DNA of 5,118 nt from Anaerolineaceae bacterium UBA700 (lineage in GTDB: Bacteria; Chloroflexota; Anaerolineae; Anaerolineales; Anaerolineaceae), in assembly GCA_002298885.1 (NCBI GenBank), contig DBMK01000334.1, forward strand, positions 1-5,118, written 5' to 3'. The notes beneath the pieces are model-generated. The model made no database searches, was not told the origin of the DNA, and saw nothing but the letters and a program-made list of their open reading frames with translations. Positions 1 to 5,096 of this stretch are shown here, one piece after another. Numbering within the stretch: the stretch's first letter is position 1; each line of letters begins with the position of its first letter. Both the position numbers and the translations under genes were made by a program.

Positions 1-16
1 AACGACTGAAGTCGTT
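1..16. repeat. Short palindrome, possible dispersed REP-like repeat (cut by window edge)
   Basis: The first 16 bases form a perfect inverted repeat: AACGACT, a two-base centre GA, then AGTCGTT. The bases that follow (TACTACGA, to about 24) match what I remember of a short dispersed intergenic palindrome (GACTGAAGTC followed by GTTACTACGA) seen in cyanobacteria and some other bacteria; this is recollection, not a search. The element may continue to the left of the window. An alternative is that this is the 3' end of an upstream gene: two frames are open from the left edge, ending at TGA 41-43 and TGA 60-62, and neither peptide end is recognisable as LysX or LysW. Confidence 0.4.
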
Positions 17-76
17 ACTACGATTCTGGGCCTGGGCATTTGAAAGGCGTTTATTCAGATGAAAGACCATTCAATC

Positions 77-81
77 AGGTG
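77..81 (+). promoter_or_regulatory. Ribosome binding site that fixes the lysY start
   Basis: AGGTG lies nine bases before the ATG at 91. The reading frame is open further upstream to a TTG at 40, but the residues encoded by 40-90 resemble no part of the family, while from ATG 91 the protein runs almost directly into the nucleotide-binding beta strand and GASGYAG loop. A GTG at 85 is also in frame but would leave only three bases to this site. Confidence 0.55.
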
Positions 82-90
82 CTTGTGAAC

Positions 91-1140
91 ATGGAAGATA
101 AATCGAAGCTAAATGTTTCCATCATCGGAGCCTCGGGTTATGCCGGCGGGGAGCTGCTGCGCCTGCTGCTGGACCATCCCGGCGTTGAGGTGGCCCAAGC
201 CACCTCTGAATCGCACATGGGCGAATTTGTTTACCAGCAGCACCCCAACCTGCGCAAGCGCACTACGCTCAAATTTGAATCTCGCGAGACCCTCCAGCCT
301 TGCGACGTGCTTTTCCTGGCCCTTCCGCACGGCGAAAGCCAGCACAAGATCGATGTGTACGCCGGCCTGGCTCCAAAAATAATCGACCTGGCCGCCGATT
401 TTCGCCTGCGCGACCCCAAAGCTTACAAGGAGTATTACGACGGCGACCACGCCGCGCCGGACTGGCTGGGGCGCTTCGTCTACGGCCTGCCGGAGCTGCA
501 CCGCGCTGAAATGCGCACGGCTAGCTACGTCAGCGGGGTAGGCTGCAATGCCACGGCGGCCAACCTGGCGCTCTATCCGCTGGTCCAGGCCGGTCTGCTG
601 CGCGACGACATGCCGGTAATCGTGGATATTAAAGTCGGCTCGTCCGAAGGCGGGCAGTCCCCCAATCCCGGCTCGCACCATCCCGAGCGCAGCAACATCG
701 TGCGCACCTACGCCGCCTACGGCCACCGCCACACCGCCGAGGTGATCCAGGAGCTGGGCATTCAGAATGTCCACCTGACCATCACCTCGGTCGACATCGT
801 GCGCGGCTCCCTGGCCGCAGCTCACGCATTTTTAAAGCCCGGCGTAGCCGAAAAAGACCTGTGGCGCCTGTATCGCTCCTGGACCGAGGCTGAGCCCTTC
901 CTGCGCCTGGTCAAGGACCGCCGAGGTATCTACCGCGTCCCCGATCCCAAGATCCTGGCTGGCACGAACTACGCCGACGTCGGTTTCGAGCTGGACCCCA
1001 AATCCGGCCGGGTCGTCTGCCTGGCCGCCATCGACAACCTGATGAAAGGCGCCTCCGGCTCCGCCGTCCAGGCCATGAACCTGATGTGCGGGTTTGATGA
1101 GACGGCGGGGCTCACGTTTTCTGGGTTGCATCCAGTTTAG
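91..1140 (+). CDS. lysY: LysW-aminoadipyl-6-phosphate reductase (ArgC-like)
   Basis: This 349-residue protein is an NADPH-dependent reductase of the ArgC/LysY family. It is predicted to reduce LysW-gamma-aminoadipyl-6-phosphate to the semialdehyde in the cytoplasm, the second step on the carrier protein. The N-terminal Rossmann loop GASGYAG is at residues 13-19. The catalytic cysteine is Cys152 in SGVGCNATA, the LysY-type variant of the PGCYPT motif of ArgC. HHPERSNIVR (196-205) and GHRHTAEV (211-218) carry the conserved active-site region, with His212 or His214 as the likely base. The C-terminal NLMKGASGSAVQAMN (316-330) is the family's closing signature. Length fits the family (about 345-350). 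ATG 91 is preferred over the upstream in-frame TTG 40. The gene is first in the visible lysYZJK series, with a 175-base repeat-filled gap to lysZ. A related activity on LysW-glutamyl-phosphate (arginine synthesis) cannot be excluded, since some LysY enzymes serve both pathways. Confidence 0.9.
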   Translation: MEDKSKLNVSIIGASGYAGGELLRLLLDHPGVEVAQATSESHMGEFVYQQHPNLRKRTTLKFESRETLQPCDVLFLALPHGESQHKIDVYAGLAPKIIDLAADFRLRDPKAYKEYYDGDHAAPDWLGRFVYGLPELHRAEMRTASYVSGVGCNATAANLALYPLVQAGLLRDDMPVIVDIKVGSSEGGQSPNPGSHHPERSNIVRTYAAYGHRHTAEVIQELGIQNVHLTITSVDIVRGSLAAAHAFLKPGVAEKDLWRLYRSWTEAEPFLRLVKDRRGIYRVPDPKILAGTNYADVGFELDPKSGRVVCLAAIDNLMKGASGSAVQAMNLMCGFDETAGLTFSGLHPV

Positions 1141-1274
1141 TCAGTCAGTCTGTCAGTCGATCAGTCTGTCAGTAATCAAGGATCGGCTGGCGAACAAGCA
1201 GACTTTCGCATTGAAGGACTAATGAATTGGTCGACTGAAAGACTGACAGATCGACTGAAAGACTGACCGACTGA
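1137..1274. repeat. Long imperfect inverted repeat in the lysY-lysZ gap
   Basis: The left arm 1141-1173 pairs with the right arm 1242-1270. By hand this gives 29 aligned positions with two mismatches (1143/1268 and 1152/1259) and a four-base bulge at 1162-1165. Outside this the pairing continues by AG 1139-1140 with CT 1271-1272, then one wobble and one A-T pair, so the stem starts inside the lysY stop codon. The loop (1174-1241) holds about 57 bases of ordinary-looking sequence plus the start of the right-hand repeats. The arms are made of degenerate GACTGACA/GACTGAAA-type words. It could be a small non-coding mobile element, or a transcript hairpin that separates lysY and lysZ expression. 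No T-run follows, so it is not a standard terminator. I see no open frame in the loop. Confidence 0.8.
1231..1270. repeat. 20-base tandem duplication (2 copies)
   Basis: Bases 1231-1250 and 1251-1270 are consecutive copies of a 20-base unit starting TCGACTGAAAGACTGAC; they differ only at the eighteenth base (A or C). The same unit occurs once in inverted orientation at 1141-1160 with two differences. A further fragment, ACTGACAGACTG at 1270-1281, is the exact reverse complement of 1162-1173. The duplication forms the right arm of the larger inverted repeat. Confidence 0.9.
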
Positions 1275-1279
1275 CAGAC

Positions 1280-1300
1280 TGTAAATTGTAAACTGTAAAC
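1280..1300. repeat. 7-base tandem repeat (3 copies)
   Basis: TGTAAAT at 1280-1286 is followed by TGTAAAC at 1287-1293 and again at 1294-1300. The array ends five bases before the lysZ ribosome binding site CGGAG (1306-1310). Short arrays like this can change copy number by slipped-strand replication. Here a copy change would not shift a reading frame but would alter the distance between the upstream hairpin and the ribosome binding site. Confidence 0.85.
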
Positions 1301-1315
1301 TTCAACGGAGTTCTT

Positions 1316-2119
1316 ATGCTCGTAATCAAAATCGGTGGTGCCGCAGGAGTCAACCTGGATGCAATTTGCGCGGACGTGGCGGGGCTGGTCAAGCAGGGGC
1401 AGCCGGTGGTCCTGGTGCATGGCGGCTCGGCCGAGACCAACGAAATCTCGACCCAGTTGGGCCACCCACCGCGCTTCGTCACCTCGACCTCCGGATTCAC
1501 CAGCCGCTACACCGACCGGGAAACGCTGGAAATCTTTGCCATGGTCACCACTGGCAAAATCAACACGCTCCTGGTCGAGCGGCTGCAGAAATTCGGTGTC
1601 AATGCCTTCGGCTTTTCCGGCGTCGATGGGCGCATCATGCTCGCCCAGCGCAAGGAAGCCATCCGCGTCGTCGAAAACGGGCGCAAGATCATGCTGCGCG
1701 ACGATTACACCGGCAAGATCGAGAGCGTCAATGGAGAACTGATCTTGCAGCTCGCCCAGTCGGGCCTGACCCCGGTCATCGCGCCCCTGGCCATCTCGCC
1801 CGAGGGCGACGCCCTGAACGTGGATGCCGACCGGGCGGCGGCCATGGTTGCTGGAGCGGTAAAGGCCGCCAGCCTGATCCTGCTGACCAACGTGCCCGGT
1901 TTGATGCGCAATTTTCCCGACGAGAGCACGCTCATCCCGCGTATTGCTGCCGCAGACCTCGAAAATGCCCTCGGCTTTGCCGAAGGCCGGATGAAGAAAA
2001 AGGTGCTGGGCGCCAGTGAAGCCATCGCCCTTGGCGTCACCCGGGTGATCTTTGCCGACGGGCGGGTGGAGCACCCGCTGCTGGATGCGCTGAATGGCAA
2101 AGGGACTGTTATTGAATAA
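1316..2119 (+). CDS. lysZ: LysW-aminoadipate 6-kinase (amino acid kinase family)
   Basis: This 267-residue enzyme is an ATP-dependent amino acid kinase of the ArgB/LysZ type. It phosphorylates the side-chain carboxylate of aminoadipate bound to LysW, giving the substrate of LysY. VIKIGG at residues 3-8 includes the phosphate-binding Lys5. HGGSAETN (35-42) is the glycine-rich substrate loop, and the SAET version with GHPPRFVTS (49-57) and SRYTDRETLEIF (63-74) is what I know from LysZ rather than from acetylglutamate kinases. LNVDADRAAA (167-176), LTNVPGL (190-196) and EGRMKKKV (223-230) are the nucleotide-side motifs. Length equals the family norm (about 265-270). The start ATG has CGGAG five bases upstream. 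Repeat-rich gaps lie on both sides (175 and 184 bases), unlike the tight lysJ-lysK junction. Some family members also phosphorylate LysW-glutamate for arginine synthesis; sequence alone does not settle this. Confidence 0.93.
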   Translation: MLVIKIGGAAGVNLDAICADVAGLVKQGQPVVLVHGGSAETNEISTQLGHPPRFVTSTSGFTSRYTDRETLEIFAMVTTGKINTLLVERLQKFGVNAFGFSGVDGRIMLAQRKEAIRVVENGRKIMLRDDYTGKIESVNGELILQLAQSGLTPVIAPLAISPEGDALNVDADRAAAMVAGAVKAASLILLTNVPGLMRNFPDESTLIPRIAAADLENALGFAEGRMKKKVLGASEAIALGVTRVIFADGRVEHPLLDALNGKGTVIE

Positions 2120-2141
2120 TGTATATTGCCTCACCCCCCAC

Positions 2142-2176
2142 CCCCTCTCCTGACGAAAAACCTGTCAGGAGAGGGG
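2142..2176. other. Internal hairpin 1 of the lysZ-lysJ element
   Basis: A perfect 13-base-pair stem joins CCCCTCTCCTGAC (2142-2154) with GTCAGGAGAGGGG (2164-2176) around a nine-base loop (2155-2163). No T-tract follows, so it is not a typical intrinsic terminator. Confidence 0.85.
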
Positions 2177-2201
2177 AGCGAACGATAATAATGTGTCGTC
2201 T

Positions 2202-2243
2202 CCCCCTCTCCTGGAGCATGCTTCACCGCTCCAGGAGAGGGGG
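2202..2243. other. Internal hairpin 2 of the lysZ-lysJ element
   Basis: A perfect 16-base-pair stem joins CCCCCTCTCCTGGAGC (2202-2217) with GCTCCAGGAGAGGGGG (2228-2243) around a ten-base loop. It shares the CCCCTCTCCTG arm sequence with hairpin 1, so the four arms could pair in alternative ways. In mRNA it would be very stable, and could block 3' to 5' decay of the lysZ message. No T-run follows. Confidence 0.85.
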
Positions 2244-2303
2244 GCAGGGGGGTGAGGCCGGCAAAAGTTATTAAAGACTTCGGTAATCTAGAGAAGGCCA
2301 ACC

Positions 2304-3476
2304 ATGCAAAACCAATCCGATACTTCCACCATTCAAGCCCTCGAGGACCAGTACACCTCCGGCGTATACACCAAGCGCCCGGTAGCCATCGTACGCGGGC
2401 TGGGGGCGCACTTGTGGGACGCAAACGGCAAGGAATACATCGACTGCGCCGGCGGGCAGGGCACGGCCAACCTGGGCCACGCCAACCCGGCTGTCGCCAA
2501 GGCCATCGCCGACCAGGCCCAGGTGCTCATCTCCTGCCCGGAGATGTTTTACAACGATAAACGCGCCGCCCTCGAAGAAAAGCTGGCAACCCTGACCGGC
2601 ATGGGCCGGGTCTTCCTTTGCAATTCGGGCGCCGAGGCGGTGGAGACGGCGCTCAAGTTTTCCCGCCTGCTCACCGGGCGCAGCCAGGTGGTGGCGACCA
2701 TGCGCGGTTTCCACGGGCGCACCATGGGTGCCCTTTCCGCTACCTGGGAGAAGAAATACCGCGAGCCGTTCGAGCCGTTGATTCCCGGTTTCACCCACGT
2801 GCCCTACAACGATATCGAAGCGCTCTCGGCTGCAGTGTCAGACCAGACCGCCGCCGTGATCCTCGAAGTAGTACAGGGAGAGGGCGGCGTGCGCCCCGGG
2901 GACCCGGCTTACCTGAAGCTGGCCCAGGAACTTTGCCACGAACGCGGCGCTTTATTGATCATCGACGAGGTGCAGACCGGTTTCGGCCGCACCGGCAGGC
3001 TGTTTGCCCACCAGCATTACGGCCTCCAGCCGGACCTCTTGTGCCTGGCCAAATCGATTGCCGGCGGCCTGCCGATGGGCGCAACCCTCATCCAGGAGCG
3101 CTTCGGACCCCTGCCGCCGCAGACGCACGGCTCGACCTTCGGCGGCAACCCGCTCGCCTGCGCAGCTTCGCTGGCGGCCCTGGGATATATAGAGGAAAAC
3201 CATTTGCCCGAGCGTGCCGCCGAGCTGGGAGAATGGTTCATGGGCGCCCTGCAGCGCATCGAGTCGCCGCTGATCCGCGAGGTGCGCGGCCTGGGATTGA
3301 TGGTGGGCATCGAGCTGAAGCAAAAAGTAACCCCCTACCTGCAAGAATTGATGGCCCGCGGCGTGATGGCCCTACCCGCCGGTCTGACCGTGATGCGTTT
3401 CCTGCCGCCGTTGGTGATCACCAAAGACGATCTGGCGGTCGTTGTGGAGCAGGTCAAAGAAGTATTGCAAGGTTAG
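2304..3476 (+). CDS. lysJ: LysW-aminoadipate-semialdehyde aminotransferase (class III, PLP)
   Basis: This 390-residue protein is a class III pyridoxal-phosphate aminotransferase of the ArgD/LysJ group. It is predicted to transfer an amino group, probably from glutamate, to LysW-aminoadipate semialdehyde, giving LysW-gamma-lysine. NSGAEA (107-112) binds the cofactor phosphate and FHGRT (136-140) packs on the ring. IIDEVQTGFGRTG (219-231) holds the ring-nitrogen aspartate Asp221 and Gln224. LAKSIAGGLPMGA places the Schiff-base lysine at Lys250. HGSTFGGNP (275-283) supplies Thr278 from the partner subunit. Length fits ArgD/LysJ enzymes (about 390-400). The start has GAAGG (2293-2297) six bases upstream. 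The stop is one base from the lysK start, so the two are probably translationally coupled. Acetylornithine aminotransferase is the main alternative; the lysYZK context decides for LysJ, though dual use is possible. Confidence 0.87.
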   Translation: MQNQSDTSTIQALEDQYTSGVYTKRPVAIVRGLGAHLWDANGKEYIDCAGGQGTANLGHANPAVAKAIADQAQVLISCPEMFYNDKRAALEEKLATLTGMGRVFLCNSGAEAVETALKFSRLLTGRSQVVATMRGFHGRTMGALSATWEKKYREPFEPLIPGFTHVPYNDIEALSAAVSDQTAAVILEVVQGEGGVRPGDPAYLKLAQELCHERGALLIIDEVQTGFGRTGRLFAHQHYGLQPDLLCLAKSIAGGLPMGATLIQERFGPLPPQTHGSTFGGNPLACAASLAALGYIEENHLPERAAELGEWFMGALQRIESPLIREVRGLGLMVGIELKQKVTPYLQELMARGVMALPAGLTVMRFLPPLVITKDDLAVVVEQVKEVLQG

Positions 3477-3477
3477 G

Positions 3478-4527
3478 ATGAAATTGGACGCGCTTTCCCT
3501 GCTTGAAGGCCTCGTCGGAATCTACAGCCCCTCCCATCAGGAGGCAGAGGCTGTGGCCTACCTGGTGGAATGGATGCGGGCGAACGGGTACGAAGCCTTT
3601 GCAGACGAGACCGGCAATGCGATTGGGAGCCGCGGCGATGGGCCTAATGAGATCGTGCTGTTGGGTCACATCGATACCGTTCCGGGATTTATCGACGTAC
3701 GCCGGGATGGGGATTTGCTGTACGCCAGGGGAGCGGTAGACGCCAAAGGACCGCTCGCATGTTTTACCGCGGCAGGGGCTCAGTTCGCGCCCCCGCCCGG
3801 CTGGCGCGTCACCGTCATCGGGGCGGTCGGTGAGGAAAGCCGTTCACATGGCGCAGTGGCGCTGCGCGGCAGGCGCCCGCCGCAGGCGCTGGTCATCGGC
3901 GAGCCGAGTAAATGGGATCATATTACCCTGGGATTTAAAGGCAGCCTGTGGGTCGATTACCAGGTGCAAGTCTCGATGGCGCACACCGCCAGCGGCCTGG
4001 AGAGCGCCCCCGAGGCGGCTGTTCGCTTCTGGAACGCCCTGAGCGCCTGGTGCGAGAGCGTCAATCAACCCGGGCAGGGGCCGTTTTACCGGCTCACCCC
4101 CACCCTGCGCGGCATGCAGTCGGCCTCCGACGGCTTCGCCGAGAGCGCCAGCCTGCATATCGGCATTCGTCTCCCGCCTGCCGTGGCCCCCGATGAGCTA
4201 ATCGCCCGGCTGCACGAGCTGAAAGGAGCAGGCGCGCTGGAAATCACCGATCCGCTGCCGGCGTACCGCGCCGAGAAGAACACTCCGCTGGTCAGGGCTT
4301 TCCTGGCTTCGGTGCGCAAGGCGGGCGGGAGCCCGGTCTTCTCGCTCAAAACCGGCACCTCCGATATGAATATCCTGGCGCCTATCTGGGCTTGCCCCAC
4401 CGTCGCCTACGGCCCTGGCGATTCGACTCTCGACCACACGCCGGACGAGCACATCTCGATAGCAGAATATCTGCAAAGCATCCAGGTTTTACATTCAGTA
4501 TTGAACCAAATGACATCGGGGAATTAA
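3478..4527 (+). CDS. lysK: LysW-lysine hydrolase (M20 metallopeptidase)
   Basis: This 349-residue M20-family metalloenzyme is predicted to hydrolyse LysW-gamma-lysine, releasing lysine and regenerating the carrier protein. LGHIDTVPG (62-70) gives the first metal ligand His64 with Asp66. GAVDAKGP (85-92) gives the bridging Asp88. VGEES (117-121) gives the catalytic base Glu119 and the ligand Glu120. IGEPSKWD (140-147) contributes a further ligand, Glu142. KTGTSDMN (291-298) and LDHTPDEH (318-325), with His320 as the last ligand, complete the site. All expected metal ligands are present. Between about 160 and 270 lies the lid/dimerisation domain usual in the family. The ATG at 3478 is chosen over the upstream GTG 3442, which would overlap lysJ by 35 bases; AAGG at 3469-3472, inside the lysJ end, is the ribosome binding site. 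It closes the visible lys cluster. The M20 relatives ArgE and DapE are less likely given the KTGTSDMN motif and neighbours. Confidence 0.92.
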   Translation: MKLDALSLLEGLVGIYSPSHQEAEAVAYLVEWMRANGYEAFADETGNAIGSRGDGPNEIVLLGHIDTVPGFIDVRRDGDLLYARGAVDAKGPLACFTAAGAQFAPPPGWRVTVIGAVGEESRSHGAVALRGRRPPQALVIGEPSKWDHITLGFKGSLWVDYQVQVSMAHTASGLESAPEAAVRFWNALSAWCESVNQPGQGPFYRLTPTLRGMQSASDGFAESASLHIGIRLPPAVAPDELIARLHELKGAGALEITDPLPAYRAEKNTPLVRAFLASVRKAGGSPVFSLKTGTSDMNILAPIWACPTVAYGPGDSTLDHTPDEHISIAEYLQSIQVLHSVLNQMTSGN

Positions 4528-4566
4528 GACGAACATCCTCTCTTTTCGTCCTTGATTTAATATCTC

Positions 4567-4596
4567 TTGACGATTCCCCACTCTGCATGATAAACT
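4567..4596 (+). promoter_or_regulatory. Candidate upstream promoter P1 of the tRNA-tuf unit
   Basis: TTGACG (4567-4572) is close to the -35 consensus TTGACA. A weaker -10 follows, either GATAAA (4589-4594, 16-base spacer) or TAAACT (4591-4596, 18-base spacer). The stretch just before it, 4551-4566, is AT-rich and could act as an UP element. It begins 39 bases after the lysK stop. Transcription would start near 4601. Confidence 0.45.
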
Positions 4597-4632
4597 CCCT
4601 CTCCGCTGCGTTCGAGTCAGGTTAATTAAGTC

Positions 4633-4661
4633 TTGTCTGTATTTGCGGCTTCTGGTATAAT
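4633..4661 (+). promoter_or_regulatory. Promoter P2 of the tRNA-tuf unit, with extended -10
   Basis: TTGTCT (4633-4638) and a perfect TATAAT (4656-4661) are separated by 17 bases. TG at 4653-4654, one base before the -10, makes it an extended -10 promoter. The predicted start is near 4668, about 24 bases before the first tRNA. This is the best-supported promoter in the window and fits a strong, growth-regulated stable-RNA unit. Confidence 0.75.
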
Positions 4662-4691
4662 TCTGCCGCTTAGCAACTTAACAATATTGCC

Positions 4692-4764
4692 GCCGACGTA
4701 GCTCAATCGGCAGAGCAACCGCCTTGTAAGTGGTAGGTTATGGGTTCGATTCCCATCGTCGGCT
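4692..4764 (+). tRNA. tRNA-Thr (anticodon TGT)
   Basis: This 73-base tRNA has a perfect seven-pair acceptor stem (GCCGACG with CGTCGGC), a GCTC/GAGC D stem, and an anticodon stem ACCGC/GTGGT with one G-T pair. The loop CTTGTAA gives anticodon TGT (4725-4727), which reads ACA. The T arm is ATGGG-TTCGATT-CCCAT. G1-C72 and C2-G71, threonyl identity pairs in E. coli, are present. The unpaired base 73 is T, where E. coli threonine tRNAs have A. No CCA is encoded, so the 3' end must be added by CCA-adding enzyme. Confidence 0.96.
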
Positions 4765-4781
4765 CAGTTGGCGGCTGGCAT

Positions 4782-4809
4782 GTGAGACCGTTTACGCAAA
4801 CGACCTCAC
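4782..4809 (+). other. Hairpin in the tRNA-Thr/tRNA-Tyr spacer
   Basis: GTGAG/CTCAC (4782-4786 with 4805-4809) and CGTTT/AAACG (4789-4793 with 4798-4802) pair around a symmetric AC/AC internal loop and an ACGC tetraloop. A second small hairpin, CGAGC/GCTCG (4813-4817 with 4826-4830), follows directly. Such spacer hairpins could guide processing of the tRNA precursor; this role is inferred. Confidence 0.6.
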
Positions 4810-4835
4810 CTGCGAGCTGGCAACGGCTCGGGCCT

Positions 4836-4919
4836 GGGCGGTTACCCAAGTGGCCAACGGGGACTGACTGTAAATCAGTTGGAGACACTCCTTCGGAGGT
4901 TCGAATCCTTCACCGCCCA
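4836..4919 (+). tRNA. tRNA-Tyr (anticodon GTA)
   Basis: This 84-base class II tRNA has the acceptor stem GGGCGGT/ACCGCCC and discriminator A at 4919. The anticodon stem ACTGA/TCAGT is perfect, and its loop CTGTAAA gives anticodon GTA (4870-4872). A long variable arm with a GGAG/CTCC stem, as expected for bacterial tyrosine tRNA, precedes the T arm GGAGG-TTCGAAT-CCTTC, which has one G-T pair. No CCA end is encoded. Confidence 0.96.
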
Positions 4920-4937
4920 CAGGTCGAGAGACCTTGA

Positions 4938-4955
4938 CTCCGCTGCATTGCGGAG
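4938..4955 (+). other. Hairpin in the tRNA-Tyr/tRNA-Thr spacer
   Basis: CTCCGC and GCGGAG (4938-4943 with 4950-4955) form a six-pair stem with a six-base loop. A smaller AGGTC-GAGA-GACCT tetraloop hairpin lies at 4921-4934, starting two bases after tRNA-Tyr. These fill the 53-base spacer that, in the E. coli order, would be occupied by a glycine tRNA; neither resembles a tRNA remnant. Confidence 0.5.
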
Positions 4956-4972
4956 GCCATTGAGAACGGCAC

Positions 4973-5045
4973 GCCCACATAGCTCAGTTGGTAGAGCACG
5001 CCCTTGGTAAGGGCGGGGTCATGGGTTCAACTCCCATTGTGGGCT
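4973..5045 (+). tRNA. tRNA-Thr (anticodon GGT)
   Basis: This 73-base tRNA has the acceptor stem GCCCACA/TGTGGGC, D stem GCTC/GAGC, anticodon stem CGCCC/GGGCG and T arm ATGGG-TTCAACT-CCCAT, all fully paired. The loop TTGGTAA gives anticodon GGT (5006-5008), reading ACC and ACT. As in the first threonine tRNA, base 73 is T and no CCA is encoded. It is the second threonine isoacceptor in the unit and sits 51 bases before the tuf start. Confidence 0.96.
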
Positions 5046-5096
5046 CTTGTTGCCGACTTTGCTGCACGGATGTCTTGTATTTGAGGAGAAGAAATC

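Larger units (their letters stand above)
2128..2258. repeat. 131-base MITE-like element with 12-base terminal inverted repeats
   Basis: The ends are perfect inverted repeats: GCCTCACCCCCC at 2128-2139 and GGGGGGTGAGGC at 2247-2258. Inside are two further strong hairpins, at 2142-2176 and 2202-2243, so the strand could fold as a three-way junction with the ends paired as the basal stem. There is no coding frame of note and no clear target-site duplication. CCTCACCCCC...GGGGGTGAGG intergenic elements are, as I recall, common dispersed repeats in Chloroflexota and several other phyla, probably spread by a transposase acting in trans. That is recollection, not a search. It sits just after the lysZ stop and ends 45 bases before the lysJ start, leaving the lysJ ribosome binding site intact. 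Confidence 0.8.

Noticed and set aside
40..90. Extended lysY start at TTG 40
   Set aside because: The extra 17 residues are unlike the family, TTG is a rarer start, and ATG 91 has a usable ribosome binding site at the right distance.
109..825. Minus-strand open frame of 238 codons opposite lysY
   Set aside because: Antisense shadow of a clear LysY coding region with all motifs on the + strand.
1141..1315. CRISPR-like array from the repeated GACTGA words
   Set aside because: The repeats are directly adjacent, degenerate and partly inverted, with no regularly spaced unique spacers.
1169..2134. Long minus-strand open frame (321 codons) opposite lysZ
   Set aside because: It is the antisense shadow of lysZ in GC-rich DNA; its far end runs through the simple repeats, giving a low-complexity serine/valine stretch, and no family is recognisable.
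2128..2258. lysZ-lysJ hairpins as a rho-independent terminator or riboswitch
   Set aside because: The stems are strong but no T-tract follows, and the perfect terminal repeats fit a mobile repeat better; no known lysine riboswitch core was recognised.
4528..4550. GACGAA/TTCGTC hairpin right after the lysK stop as a terminator
   Set aside because: The stem has only six pairs with an 11-base loop, and no T-run follows; I see no convincing intrinsic terminator after lysK, so some read-through into the tRNA unit is possible.
4703..4980. Minus-strand open frames across the tRNA genes
   Set aside because: Peptides such as MGIEPITYHLQGG and GGEGFEPPKECLQ are the usual spurious translations of antisense tRNA sequence.
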